From NCBI GenBank assembly GCA_028284345.1, contig JANQRY010000006.1, positions 641,513 to 705,512 of the forward strand: 64,000 nt of DNA, given 5' to 3'. Position numbers and translations under genes: made by a program. Shown here piece after piece: positions 9,397 to 18,907 of this stretch; the first letter of the stretch is position 1, and every line of letters starts with the position of its first letter. The stretch is from Hyphococcus sp. GTDB taxonomy: Bacteria > Pseudomonadota > Alphaproteobacteria > Caulobacterales > Parvularculaceae. Under the pieces are notes generated by a model that had not been told where the DNA came from, did no database searches, and saw only the letters and a list, made by a program, of their open reading frames with translations.

Positions 9397-9873
9397 ATGA
9401 AGCTCGACCATATCGACCACAAGATCCTCCGGCATTTGCAGGAAAATGCGCGCATCACCAATGCGGAGCTTGCCGACCGCGTCGGCCTGTCGCCGACGCC
9501 CTGCCTGCGCCGGTTGCGCCGCCTCGAATCCGACGGCGTCATTAAAGGTTACCATACGGAGATTGATCGCGAGGCGCTGGGCGTCAACGTCACGGTGATC
9601 ATCCTCGTCAAACTAGAGCGGGAAGACGACAAGACGCTGCGTGAATTCGAAAAGGCGATCAAGGACCGCGCGGAAGTCATGGAGTGCTATCTCGTCACCG
9701 GAAAGTTCGATTACTTCATCCGCGTCGTGGTGCCGTCGCTCGCCGCCTATGAGACCTTCCTGTCGGAGACAATGCTCCGTATGCCGAATATAGCGACGGT
9801 GGAGTCAAGCTTCACCCTGCGCGAAGTCGAGCGCAAAGTCGTGATGCCGATCCCCGAAAGCGCGGGACGGTAA
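9397..9873 (+). CDS. Lrp/AsnC family transcriptional regulator
   Basis: A 158-aa regulator with an N-terminal AsnC-type helix-turn-helix (LDHIDHKILRHLQENAR ... NAELADRVGLSPTPCLRRL) and a C-terminal RAM ligand domain (CYLVTGKFDYFIRVVVP). It is divergent from leucine dehydrogenase, so regulation of amino acid deamination in response to an amino acid is likely. The gap contains a matching dyad. The gene ends eight bases before the convergent GH24 gene. Confidence 0.92.
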   Translation: MKLDHIDHKILRHLQENARITNAELADRVGLSPTPCLRRLRRLESDGVIKGYHTEIDREALGVNVTVIILVKLEREDDKTLREFEKAIKDRAEVMECYLVTGKFDYFIRVVVPSLAAYETFLSETMLRMPNIATVESSFTLREVERKVVMPIPESAGR

Positions 9874-9880
9874 GAAGCCG

Positions 9881-10618
9881 TTATTTCAAGAAAAGCATGC
9901 GCTCGCGTTCGCGGCGCTCGACAAGATGGGGCACGGGGCCGTCGCGGCCCGTGTGGTTGCGGAAATCATCCGCGGCGCCGTCAATGTCGCCGGCATTAAA
10001 GCGCTTCAGGACGTTTGTGTCCTTGAAGCCGTAAAGGCCCTTGTTATAGGCAAGCGACACCATGGCGGAAAACTGGTTTTCGTTGGCCGGCCGGGTCAGC
10101 GCCTCGCGCACGCCGTTTTCGAAGAAATCGAGATCCGCGCGCAACAACGCTTCGGCCTCGGCTTCCGTGATCGTCGTGAAGGATTCGCCAGGCTGAATCT
10201 GATGGCCGTAGCCGATATAGGAATATCCGCCTGCGGAATAGGGCTTCAGACGCAACCCTTCCGAATCCTTGATGATCTGAAGGCCCGCGGCGTTGATGCG
10301 CAGATTGCGGTTTTCGGGAAGACCGCCGGCAACCGTTTCGGCCGCCGCACCCTCGCCGCCCAATTCCTCATCAGCGGAGGAATCCGTATGCGCATCGTCC
10401 GTTCCGGCGTCCGACGCTTCATCCTCATCGGTCGGGATCGGCTCGTTCACCCGCTCGAACAATCCGCCAAGCGCGCCGCCCGCGGTTGTTTCAACAGCGG
10501 AAAACCCGGTGTCCGCCAAGCCGCGCATCCAGCCCGGCGCGCCGTATCGATCGCCCGCCATCCAGCCGACGGCCAGAACAATCAACCACGGCAGTAAATG
10601 TACAAAAATCCCACGCAT
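9881..10618 (-). CDS. Membrane-anchored GH24 (phage-type) lysozyme-like protein
   Basis: A 245-aa protein with one N-terminal membrane segment (VHLLPWLIVLAVGWMAG), an acidic low-complexity linker (about residues 60-100, rich in D/E/A/S) and a C-terminal muramidase domain. The domain keeps the catalytic-type Glu (IKDSEGLRLKPY) and IGYGH, but the Asp and Thr usual between them are not obvious (PYSAGGYSYIGYGH). The ATG at 10618 has AGGGG eight bases upstream; a GTG nine bases earlier is the alternative. It stands alone with no phage genes nearby, so a host role in wall turnover is more likely than prophage lysis. Confidence 0.75.
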   Translation of the reverse strand: MRGIFVHLLPWLIVLAVGWMAGDRYGAPGWMRGLADTGFSAVETTAGGALGGLFERVNEPIPTDEDEASDAGTDDAHTDSSADEELGGEGAAAETVAGGLPENRNLRINAAGLQIIKDSEGLRLKPYSAGGYSYIGYGHQIQPGESFTTITEAEAEALLRADLDFFENGVREALTRPANENQFSAMVSLAYNKGLYGFKDTNVLKRFNAGDIDGAADDFRNHTGRDGPVPHLVERRERERMLFLK

Positions 10619-10702
10619 ACCAAGCACCCCTGCTCACACCCGTGAGGCAGGATATTATCACATTCGCATTTCCACAACCGCTATGTGGAAAAACGAAGAA
10701 TT

Positions 10703-12010
10703 CTATTGCTGGAAGTCATAAAAAGCGCCCATGCCAAGGAGACGGGTCAGGGCCTCCATGGCCCAAAAACTCTCGTCCATGAAGGCCGGATCGCGCAAAT
10801 CGTCCGGCGTCACGCGGTCGCGATAATGCTCCCGCACCCAGCCTTCAAGGGCTGCAATTTTTTGCCCATCGAGAATGAAATGCGGGTTTGCCGCGGCCGC
10901 CTCCGCCTCAGACAGAACAACGCGCAGGCGCAAACAGGCCGGTCCGCCGCCATTGCGCATGGACTCGCGCACGTCCTTGTAGATAACCCGGTTGATCGCG
11001 TTGTTCTTTGACAGGGTTTCATCGACGAACGCCTTCACCGCCGGGTTTTCTTCCGACTCTTTCGGCAGGAGCAGGGCCATTTCCCCCCCGGGCAACGTCA
11101 AGAGCTGCGAATTGAACAAGTAGGACTTTATGCAGTCTTCAAGTGAAACTCTGTTCGCCGGCGCCTCGATGATGTCGACAAACGGCGCTTTATCGCGAAT
11201 CTCCGCATAGGCCGCCTTTGGGTCGGCGAAGCTTTGTTCGTGCAGGAACAAAACCGCGCCGTTGGCGACGCCGACCACATCATTGTGAAAAGCGCCGGCG
11301 TCGAGGGCCGCTTTCGATTGCTCAACGAAGACGGTCTTCGCCGGATCGAGTAAGTGATTGCGCGCCACCGCCTCGCTGGCGCGCTTTTTCTGACGCGCCG
11401 GAAACCGGTCGCCGTCGACGCCATAGACAAATAGCTGTACGCCCTTCTCACCATGGCTTTCGCAAAGCCGGCCGTGATTCGCCGCGCCTTCATCGCCGAA
11501 ATGCATGGCGCCCGGCAATGACGGATGTTGGGCGAAGAATTTTTCATCGGAAAAGATATGGCGCAAGACACGCGCGGTCGTATCGGCCTCGATGGAGCGA
11601 TGAAAATTTGCGGCGAGGTTGGCCGGCGTGAAATGCGCCTTGCCGTCGCCCGTGTCTGGAGACGGCGCAACGGTCGCGGCGTTCGCCGTCCACATGGACG
11701 ACGCCGCATAGCAATTCGCGAGCAATTGCGGTTCGGACTTCGCCGCCTTCTCAATGATCTCTTTATCGCTTCCGGAAAACCCCAACGCGCGCAGGGTTTT
11801 CAAGTGTGGGCGATCCTGCGGCGGCAGGAAGCCCTGCTTAAGACCTAACGCCATGGCGGCGCGCATTTTCGCGAGCCCTTGCAGCGCGGCTTCTTTCGGG
11901 TTCGACGCCGCGCCCTTGTTGGTCGCCGAGGCGATATTGCCGAAACTGAGCCCTGCATAATTATGCGTGGGTCCGATGAGGCCATCGAAATTGTATTCGT
12001 GATACGTCAT
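10703..12010 (-). CDS. astB: N-succinylarginine dihydrolase
   Basis: Hydrolyses N2-succinylarginine to N2-succinylornithine, CO2 and ammonia, the second step of the AST pathway. The 435-aa length and opening (EYNFDGLIGPTHNYAGLSFGN) are typical of AstB, and the C-terminal GGGPACLRLRVVL holds the conserved cysteine. The start overlaps the stop of the small membrane protein gene by four bases, so it is translated as part of the ast operon. It is last in the operon; the ornithine transaminase (astC) and succinylglutamate desuccinylase (astE) genes are not adjacent. Confidence 0.95.
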   Translation of the reverse strand: MTYHEYNFDGLIGPTHNYAGLSFGNIASATNKGAASNPKEAALQGLAKMRAAMALGLKQGFLPPQDRPHLKTLRALGFSGSDKEIIEKAAKSEPQLLANCYAASSMWTANAATVAPSPDTGDGKAHFTPANLAANFHRSIEADTTARVLRHIFSDEKFFAQHPSLPGAMHFGDEGAANHGRLCESHGEKGVQLFVYGVDGDRFPARQKKRASEAVARNHLLDPAKTVFVEQSKAALDAGAFHNDVVGVANGAVLFLHEQSFADPKAAYAEIRDKAPFVDIIEAPANRVSLEDCIKSYLFNSQLLTLPGGEMALLLPKESEENPAVKAFVDETLSKNNAINRVIYKDVRESMRNGGGPACLRLRVVLSEAEAAAANPHFILDGQKIAALEGWVREHYRDRVTPDDLRDPAFMDESFWAMEALTRLLGMGAFYDFQQ

Positions 12011-12219
12011 TTACGTGTAAGCCTTAGTGCAGAGATAGCTATTATCCAGCTCACAACGAGTATAGTTGCGACGCCTAGCATACCATTCAAGCCGTAATCG
12101 GCCGAACCCACGGCTGCTGGAACGACTGCGAACAATAAAATGATAGTTTGGAAAACTGCTCCAAAAAGTAATACCCATGCCAAAATGCGCCAAATGCTCA
12201 TTCCCCAGAATTTTGGCAT
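12007..12219 (-). CDS. Small two-helix membrane protein inside the ast operon
   Basis: A 70-aa protein with two predicted membrane helices (WRILAWVLLFGAVFQTIILL and VATILVVSWIIAISAL). It starts three bases after the astD stop codon and ends inside the astB start codon, so it must be co-transcribed. AAAGG abuts the ATG. No family is recognised. It is less GC-rich than its neighbours. It might be a transport or regulatory partner, or a passenger; nothing in the sequence decides. Confidence 0.6.
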   Translation of the reverse strand: MPKFWGMSIWRILAWVLLFGAVFQTIILLFAVVPAAVGSADYGLNGMLGVATILVVSWIIAISALRLTRK

Positions 12220-12222
12220 CCT

Positions 12223-13692
12223 TTAATTAATCCCCACCTGATCATCCGCCATCGGAAGAAGCGCCTCTCCTTCCATGGACGCCACCGGATAGGCACAATA
12301 GTCGGCTGCGTAATAGGCCGCCGGTCGGTGATTGCCGCTGGCGCCAATTCCCCCGAAAGGCGCCGAACCGGCAGCCCCCGTCGTCTGGCGGTTCCAGTTG
12401 ACGATGCCGGCGCGGGAGAGCGCTAGGAACTTTTCCCATTTCGCCTTGTCGTCGGTGAGGATGCCCGCCGAGAGGCCAAATTTTGTCGCGTTGGCGCGCT
12501 CTATCGCCGCGTCGAAATCTTTCACCCGCCAGACTTTTAGCAGCGGCCCGAAATGTTCTTCGTCGGGCACGGCGTTTGAGCGCGTCACGTCGATAATGCC
12601 CGGCGTCACAAAGGCGCCGCCCTCATCGCGCACGGAAAGATTGCGGATCGCCTCGCCGTCGTCTTCCGTCAGCCGGTCGAAAGCCCGCTCCAGCCCTTCG
12701 GCGACGCCCGCCGATATGACGGGGCCCATGAAAGGCTGCGGATCGGCGAAAGGCTGATCAATGATGAGCCGGTCGGTCAGGTGCGCCAGCGCATCGAGCG
12801 CCGCCTGCCCGCGCGCATCGTCAGGCACGATCAATCGCCGCGCGCAGGTGCAGCGTTGACCGCTGGTCAAAAAGGCCGACTGCACGACGGCGAACGCCGC
12901 CGCCTCCACATCGTCCGTATCCCACCAGATCAGCGGGTTGTTGCCGCCAAGTTCAAGGGCAAGGATAACGTCGAGGCGGTCGGCGAACATCTTGTGAATG
13001 GCGAGACCCGTCCTGGCGCCGCCGGTGAAGAGCACACCGTTGACGCGTCCTTCATGGGCGGCTGCGGTGAGCGCCTCGCCCGTCTCGCGCGCGCCTTGCA
13101 CCAGATTGACGACGCCGGCGGGTATGCCCGCCTCCACCATGCGTTCGACAATGAACGCCCCCGGCCCCGGCGTCTGCTCGGACGGTTTGAACACCACCGT
13201 GTTGCCGGCAATGAGCGCCGGAACCATATGGCCGTTCGCCAAATGCGCCGGAAAGTTATACGGGCCCAGAACCGCCATCACCCCATGGGGCTTGTGGCGC
13301 AGCACCGCGGTCGTGGCCCCCGGCGTTTCCTTCACGCCGGTTCGCTCGTGATAGGCTTTAATTGAAATATCGACCTTGCCGGCGACCGCGGCGGCTTCGG
13401 TTTTCGTTTCCCAGTATGGTTTGCCGGTTTCGCGGCTGATCAGTTTCGCAAGATCGTCAGCGTCCCGTTTGATGAGATCGCGATAGCGCTCCATCACCGC
13501 AATGCGTTCCGCGAGCGGCGTCAGCGCCCATTTCTGAAACGCCCCGCGCGCCGCAGCGACGGCGTCGTTCACATCCGCTTTTGTCGCGCCGGCGCCCGTC
13601 CAGACTTCTTCGCCGGTCGACGGATCGAAGGAAGAAAACGCCGCGCCGGAACCGTCGCGCCATTCGCCGTTGATCAGGATTTTATTCGTCAT
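12223..13692 (-). CDS. astD: N-succinylglutamate 5-semialdehyde dehydrogenase
   Basis: NAD-dependent aldehyde dehydrogenase of 489 aa that oxidises succinylglutamate semialdehyde in arginine catabolism. ALDH landmarks are present: the cofactor-site stretch GPYNFPAHLANGH, ALELGGNNPLI with the general-base Glu, and the nucleophile in TSGQRCTCARR. Its place between astA and astB fixes the specificity. The ATG at 13692, four bases after the astA stop, is preferred to an in-frame start 18 bases upstream that would overlap astA. Confidence 0.95.
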   Translation of the reverse strand: MTNKILINGEWRDGSGAAFSSFDPSTGEEVWTGAGATKADVNDAVAAARGAFQKWALTPLAERIAVMERYRDLIKRDADDLAKLISRETGKPYWETKTEAAAVAGKVDISIKAYHERTGVKETPGATTAVLRHKPHGVMAVLGPYNFPAHLANGHMVPALIAGNTVVFKPSEQTPGPGAFIVERMVEAGIPAGVVNLVQGARETGEALTAAAHEGRVNGVLFTGGARTGLAIHKMFADRLDVILALELGGNNPLIWWDTDDVEAAAFAVVQSAFLTSGQRCTCARRLIVPDDARGQAALDALAHLTDRLIIDQPFADPQPFMGPVISAGVAEGLERAFDRLTEDDGEAIRNLSVRDEGGAFVTPGIIDVTRSNAVPDEEHFGPLLKVWRVKDFDAAIERANATKFGLSAGILTDDKAKWEKFLALSRAGIVNWNRQTTGAAGSAPFGGIGASGNHRPAAYYAADYCAYPVASMEGEALLPMADDQVGIN

Positions 13693-13696
13693 TGGA

Positions 13697-14710
13697 TCAC
13701 CACGCCGCAAAGCGCACGCGGTCGCCTTTTTGAATGCCGAGCGCGCTCGCTGCGTCTTGCGAGATTGTTATTTTTTCGCCATCGGCCTTCACCGGCGCCC
13801 GCGCAACGCGGAACGACTGCAAACATCCGGCGGAGATCAGCATCACCGGCGCGTCGCCCGGATCGGCGATGGCGCCGACCGTCGCCACGCGGCTTTCATG
13901 AACCGTCTTGATGTCGTCAATATGGGCGTCGACCAGCGGGCCGCCGTCAAAGACGTCGATATAGCCGCGAAAGGCGAAACCCTCTTTCAGCAGCATGTTG
14001 AACGCCGGCGCGGCGCCGTCATGGGGCCGGCCGAGACACTCGCGCGCATCCTCCGGCAACAGCGCCACATAGATTGGATGACGCGGCATCATGTCAGCGA
14101 TGAACTGATTGCCGAGGGCCGAATTGGCGAGGTCCGCGTCTTCAAATTCCATGTCGAAGAACAGCTTGCCGAGCGCCTCCCAAAAGGGTTGCTCCCCGTC
14201 TGGCCCGCGCCAGCCGCGCATTTCAGCGCAGACCGGATCGGCGATAAGGTCGCGATGCTCGGCAATGAACAGATACCGCGCCCGGGCGAGATATTTGCCG
14301 AAACCGCCGCCGCGCGCCTCCGGCGACAAGAACAGCGAGCCGACCTCGGCGCAGCCGGTGAAATCATGGGTCGGCACGAGCAGGCGCCGTTCAACGCGCT
14401 TTTTTAGCTGCGTTGATGCGTGTACGGTTTTGTTGATGCGGTAATTGACAAAGCCATGATCGAGACCGACGGCGGAGAAAACCGCCGACGTGCCGACGAC
14501 CTTGCCGTCCTGTTCGAGCACGAGCATGTAGACTTCGCCGGTGGGCTCCGTGGGGTTCGAGGAGAAGCTGTCAATGGCGAAGTCGAGGCGCGCCTTTAGC
14601 GCGTCCCGGTCGCTGGGCAGGTTCGTCATGCCGCCGCCGGACTGTTTGGCGAGGGCGAGTATCTGGTCGAAATCGCGGGCTTCGACCGGCCGCATGAATG
14701 GCAGGGACAT
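13697..14710 (-). CDS. astA: Arginine N-succinyltransferase
   Basis: First enzyme of the AST pathway: transfers succinyl from succinyl-CoA to the alpha-amino group of arginine. It has 337 aa, the normal size for AstA, with the family N-terminus (MRPVEARDFDQILALAKQSG) and the central GSLFLSPEARGGGFGKYLARAR acyl-CoA site. The ATG overlaps the stop of the upstream M20 hydrolase gene by one base, and astD follows at once, so the four genes form one transcription unit. Confidence 0.95.
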   Translation of the reverse strand: MSLPFMRPVEARDFDQILALAKQSGGGMTNLPSDRDALKARLDFAIDSFSSNPTEPTGEVYMLVLEQDGKVVGTSAVFSAVGLDHGFVNYRINKTVHASTQLKKRVERRLLVPTHDFTGCAEVGSLFLSPEARGGGFGKYLARARYLFIAEHRDLIADPVCAEMRGWRGPDGEQPFWEALGKLFFDMEFEDADLANSALGNQFIADMMPRHPIYVALLPEDARECLGRPHDGAAPAFNMLLKEGFAFRGYIDVFDGGPLVDAHIDDIKTVHESRVATVGAIADPGDAPVMLISAGCLQSFRVARAPVKADGEKITISQDAASALGIQKGDRVRFAAW

Positions 14711-15954
14711 CAGGCCGCCTCTTCGAGTAGACCGGGATTGGGCAATTCGCCATTGGCGATCTTTAACAGCAGGAGCGCGGACAGTTTCGCGCGCTCAACC
14801 AGGCTGTCGAGTTTTGCATATTCCTTCGCGGAGTGGATATGCGCGCCGCGCACGCCCAGCGTATCGATCACCGGAATGCCGGCGGCGGCGATGTTGTTGC
14901 CGTCACAGCAGCCGCCGGTCGGAACCCACGCGATGCCGATGCCAAGCTCGTCGCCGGTCGCCTTCAGCGCTTCGAAGAACGCTTTCAGTTTCGCCGTCAT
15001 GGGCTTGGGCGGCCGGGTGAACCCGCCGGTGAGTTCAGCGCGATAGCCGTCGCGCCCGTCGATGTCGGCGATGACGTGTTTCACCGCGCCCTCGAAAAAC
15101 GCCGCGTCCTCGGGCTGCTCAAGACGCACGTTGAACCGCACGACAGCAAGGTCCGGCACCACGTTTTCCGGCCCGCCGCCGTCAACGCGCGCGACATTGA
15201 CGGTCAGCCCTTCGCGCGCGCCGGAAAGTTTGTCGATGGCGGCGATAAAATCCGCGGCGGCGGCGATGGCGTTGCGGCCGAGATGGTGCTCGCGGCCCGC
15301 ATGAGCGCTTTTCCCGCGAATGATGGCGGCGAAGTTTCCCGATCCTTTCCGCGCGCCAGCGAGCGTCCCGTCCGCGAGCGCCGGTTCATAAACGCAGGCG
15401 AAATGCGCGCGCTTCGCCGCTTCCGTTAACAGCGACGCCGAGCCATGCGAACCGATTTCTTCATCGGCGTTGATAATGATTTCGTAGCCGATCTGCTCGG
15501 CAAGCGAGGATTGCTCCACCGCGAGCAGCGCGTTGAGCATGACCAGCAAACCGCCCTTCATGTCGGCGGCGCCGGGGGCGTTCAGCGTGTCGTCGTCAAG
15601 GAAGGTTTCCGACTGAAACGGATGATCAGCATCAAAGACGGTGTCCATATGACCGGTCAGCAACACGCGCACCGGCGCCTGGGGCCGCTTTACCAGGCGC
15701 AGCATGTCGCCAAGGGGCTGTTCGCGCTTTTCCCCGTCGTCCGTAACCACCGAACGCGGCGCGGACGGCACGGTCTCCGCCTCCGCGCCGAGGGCGGCGA
15801 ACGCCTCTGCAAGCGCCGCGTGCATGGTCCTGAGGCCATCGAGATTCGTGCTGCCGGAGTTGATCGCGCACCACGCCCGCAAGGTCTCGGTCATCGCCGC
15901 GCGGCGATCGTCAAGGAAGGCGAGATCTGTCTTCAACTGCGGGTTGATTGTCAT
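14710..15954 (-). CDS. M20 family metallohydrolase (carboxypeptidase G2-like), first gene of the ast operon
   Basis: Zn-dependent amidohydrolase of 414 aa. Metal-ligand motifs are in order: GHMDTVFD, PGAADMKGG, NADEEIGSHGS with the catalytic Glu pair, YEPAL and a C-terminal AHIHSAKEY. It is translationally coupled to astA. The operon has no astE (M14-like succinylglutamate desuccinylase), so this enzyme may remove succinate from succinylglutamate; M20 enzymes cleave comparable N-acyl amino acids. That role is inference. The ATG at 15954 was chosen because the longer frame adds a low-complexity proline/arginine extension with no ribosome site. Confidence 0.85.
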   Translation of the reverse strand: MTINPQLKTDLAFLDDRRAAMTETLRAWCAINSGSTNLDGLRTMHAALAEAFAALGAEAETVPSAPRSVVTDDGEKREQPLGDMLRLVKRPQAPVRVLLTGHMDTVFDADHPFQSETFLDDDTLNAPGAADMKGGLLVMLNALLAVEQSSLAEQIGYEIIINADEEIGSHGSASLLTEAAKRAHFACVYEPALADGTLAGARKGSGNFAAIIRGKSAHAGREHHLGRNAIAAAADFIAAIDKLSGAREGLTVNVARVDGGGPENVVPDLAVVRFNVRLEQPEDAAFFEGAVKHVIADIDGRDGYRAELTGGFTRPPKPMTAKLKAFFEALKATGDELGIGIAWVPTGGCCDGNNIAAAGIPVIDTLGVRGAHIHSAKEYAKLDSLVERAKLSALLLLKIANGELPNPGLLEEAA

Positions 15955-16116
15955 TACCGCCAGCACTAGCGAAGGGCGCGGGCGGCGGCAAGCTGGCGGG
16001 GCGCCAACGCGCCTGCAGCCAGCCCCGGTTCCCAAGCGCCGCCGAAGCGATTATTAGAATCCCCTGTTTTTCGCCCTTTCGCCCTTGCGCCCAGTCACGC
16101 CGGACGTTCGCCCTTC

Positions 16117-18738
16117 ATGCTGCACTTCATTGAAAACGCGCTGGTCGGCTGGGCGGAATTGGCGCGACGCGGCGGCGCCGTTCTGGCGCTGGTGATTCTG
16201 GCGGCGACGGCCGCCGCCGGGTGGTACGCCGCCGGCAATCTGAAGGTGAACACCGACACCAGCGCCATGCTGGACGCGGAACTCCCGTTTCAGAAACGGT
16301 CCATCGAGTTGCGCAATGCGTTTCCGCAGATCAAGACTGACATCATTGTCATCGTCAGGGCGCCGACCCTCGACGAAGCGGACGCCTACGCGGCGGACCT
16401 GCGGGGCGCCATCGCCGCCGACCAAGACGCCTTTGACGCGGTCTTCGCGCCGGCGCAGGAAAATTTCTTCGCCGAGAACGGGCTCCTCTACCTAAGCGAA
16501 AGGGAACTGGAATCGCGTCTGACGCAGATGACCAAAGCGTCGAGCCTCATTGAAACGCTGATCAAGAGCCCGACCCTCGGCACATTCTTCACAACGCTCG
16601 CCGACAATGACGCGCTCGCGGAGCGGTCCGATCTCGGCGCCGATACGCTGCGGGCGCTTTACGATGAGATCGCCAAAACCATTGCCGCCGCAGAAAAAGG
16701 CGACGACCGTCCGTTTTCCTGGATGGGCGCCCTCGACGATGAAACGCGGGAAAAACCGGCGCATACGCGGCTCATCTATGCGAGCCCCGTGCTCGACTAT
16801 TCGCGCCTGCAGCCGGCGAAGTCGGGCATCGAAGCCTTGCGCGCGCAAATCGCCGCGCTGGACGAGAAATACGCCGGCCGCGTCGACGCCTTTGTCACCG
16901 GCGATCCGGCGCTGCGCGTTGAGGAACTGGAAGCGGTCACGACCGGCATCGGCCTTTCCATGGGCCTGTCGTTGATCGTCGTCACTATCCTGCTGCTCCT
17001 TTGTTACCGGTCGACGGCGATGGCGGCATTCACGGTGTTGAGCCTCATTGTCACGCTTGTCCTGACGTCTGCCTTCGCGGCGAAGTTTGTCGGCGAACTC
17101 AATCTCGTTTCCGTCGCGTTCACCGTGTTGCTGATCGGCCTCGGTCTCGACTTCGCCATCCACCTTCTCCTCCATGTGCAGGAACGGCGCGTCGACGGCC
17201 AGAGCAACAAGGATGCGTTGCAAGGGGCGCTTCATGAGGTCGGCCCCGCACTCGCCCTCGCGGCGCCGACGACGGCGCTCGCCTTCCTCTCTTTCGTGCC
17301 GACGAAATTTGACGGCATCGCCCAGCTCGGCGTCATCGCCGGCGCGGGGGTTATTATCGCGTTTTTCGTCTCGGTCACGTTCCTCCCCGCGGCCTTGAAA
17401 CGCCTGCCGGTGTCGCGCAAGAAAAAGCGGGCGGGCGTCGTGCGCGGCGCCTTCGCCGCCATTGAGAAAATCGCCGCGCCCATTGCCGTCGTCACAATCC
17501 TTGCCGGCGTCGCTGCGCTCATTTTCATGCCGCAGGTGCGTTTTGACGCGGATCAGATGTCCCTGCGCAATCCGAACGCGCCGTCGGTCAAAGGCTTCAA
17601 TCTGCTTTTCGACGATGAAGAAACCATTCCCTATCGCCTGACGCGGCTCGTCGGGTCGGAAGACGACGCGCGCGCCACCGCCGAAAAGGCGTCCGCGCTT
17701 GAAACCGTCGCCGCGACACGCTCGCTCCCGGACTTCGTGCCGGAAGATCAGGACGCAAAGCTCGAACTCATCGACTTCGCCGCCGGCACGCTCGTCTTTG
17801 CCTTTGACGCCGAACCCGGCAGCGTCGAAGGCCCGCCCGCCGCAGAGGGAATTTCCACGCTGAAGACGCGGCTCGACGAAGCCTATGCGGACGGACCGGG
17901 CGCGCGCCTCGGCGCGCTTCTCGGCAACATTGAGGCCGCGAACGATCCGGCGCTGGTCGAGCGCATCGAACGGAACATCTTCAGATACTGGCCGGCGCTC
18001 ACCGAACGGCTCGCGGCGCAACTGAACGCGGACTATGTGGAAGTGGATACGCTCCCGGACTCGTTGCGCGCGCGCTATCTGTCTGACGACGGACAGTGGC
18101 GCGTCGACATCCTGCCCGCACAGGACGTCCGGGATTACGGCGCGCTCACCGCTTTCGTCGACGACGTGGCTGCGATCTTTCCCGACCTTACCGGCGGCGC
18201 CTATCAATCGCTGAAGGCGGGCGAAACGATTTCGACCTCCATGCTTCAAGCGACAGGCATCGCCTTTGTCGTTGTCGCGGTGATGCTGATCATCTTCATC
18301 GGCCGCATCCGTCTTGTCGGACTTGTGCTGTTCCCCCTCGCCCTTGCCGCTGTGCTGACGGCGGCGACCGGCGTTCTTCTCGACATCCCGTTCAACTACG
18401 CCAATGTCATCGTCCTGCCGCTGCTCATTGGCATCGGCGTCGACGCCGGCATCCATCTGGTGCTGCGCCATGATCAGGTCGCTGCCGGCGAAGGAGTTTA
18501 CGGCACCTCGACCCCGCGAGCGGTGCTTTTTGCAGCGCTGACCACGGTGGCCAGTTTCGGCTCGCTGATGCTGTCGCCCCACCGGGGCACCGCCTCCATG
18601 GGCGAACTCCTCTCCATCGCCATCGCCTTCACGCTGATTTGTACGCTGGTGGTGCTGCCGGCGGCCTTCGACTACGCCGAAAAACGCGCGCCCGAAGCGA
18701 TCCGGCGATCTGACAGGGTGAGATTCAAAACCAAGTAA
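16117..18738 (+). CDS. hpnN: Hopanoid biosynthesis-associated RND transporter HpnN
   Basis: MMPL/RND-type inner-membrane exporter of 873 aa, thought to move hopanoids to the outer membrane. It has two RND halves, each with an N-terminal helix, a large periplasmic loop and a helix bundle; bundles lie near residues 280-430 and 705-865 with typical stretches such as LLIGLGLDFAIHLLLH and LLIGIGVDAGIHLVLRH. The second stretch is the expected symmetric counterpart of the first. hpnM follows on the same strand, and other hpn genes surround it, which separates it from generic MMPL proteins. Confidence 0.92.
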   Translation: MLHFIENALVGWAELARRGGAVLALVILAATAAAGWYAAGNLKVNTDTSAMLDAELPFQKRSIELRNAFPQIKTDIIVIVRAPTLDEADAYAADLRGAIAADQDAFDAVFAPAQENFFAENGLLYLSERELESRLTQMTKASSLIETLIKSPTLGTFFTTLADNDALAERSDLGADTLRALYDEIAKTIAAAEKGDDRPFSWMGALDDETREKPAHTRLIYASPVLDYSRLQPAKSGIEALRAQIAALDEKYAGRVDAFVTGDPALRVEELEAVTTGIGLSMGLSLIVVTILLLLCYRSTAMAAFTVLSLIVTLVLTSAFAAKFVGELNLVSVAFTVLLIGLGLDFAIHLLLHVQERRVDGQSNKDALQGALHEVGPALALAAPTTALAFLSFVPTKFDGIAQLGVIAGAGVIIAFFVSVTFLPAALKRLPVSRKKKRAGVVRGAFAAIEKIAAPIAVVTILAGVAALIFMPQVRFDADQMSLRNPNAPSVKGFNLLFDDEETIPYRLTRLVGSEDDARATAEKASALETVAATRSLPDFVPEDQDAKLELIDFAAGTLVFAFDAEPGSVEGPPAAEGISTLKTRLDEAYADGPGARLGALLGNIEAANDPALVERIERNIFRYWPALTERLAAQLNADYVEVDTLPDSLRARYLSDDGQWRVDILPAQDVRDYGALTAFVDDVAAIFPDLTGGAYQSLKAGETISTSMLQATGIAFVVVAVMLIIFIGRIRLVGLVLFPLALAAVLTAATGVLLDIPFNYANVIVLPLLIGIGVDAGIHLVLRHDQVAAGEGVYGTSTPRAVLFAALTTVASFGSLMLSPHRGTASMGELLSIAIAFTLICTLVVLPAAFDYAEKRAPEAIRRSDRVRFKTK

Positions 18739-18907
18739 TTTCAGGACCTTGCCGCCGCATCCGGTGCGCTGGTCGAGGACGGTTAACGCTCGCGTCATGT
18801 GTCCGTTCGGTAACGCCCGGCCATGATTTTGACGCGGACATGCTGAATTGCGGGCGCAATCGTTCCATATTGCTCGAACCCTCGTTCAACCCGCCAGGAT
18901 CCCCGCC

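Noticed and set aside
16492..18798. Minus-strand open frame of 768 codons across hpnN
   Set aside because: It mirrors the hpnN gene in GC-rich DNA, is rich in Arg/Glu/Asp and shows no motif.
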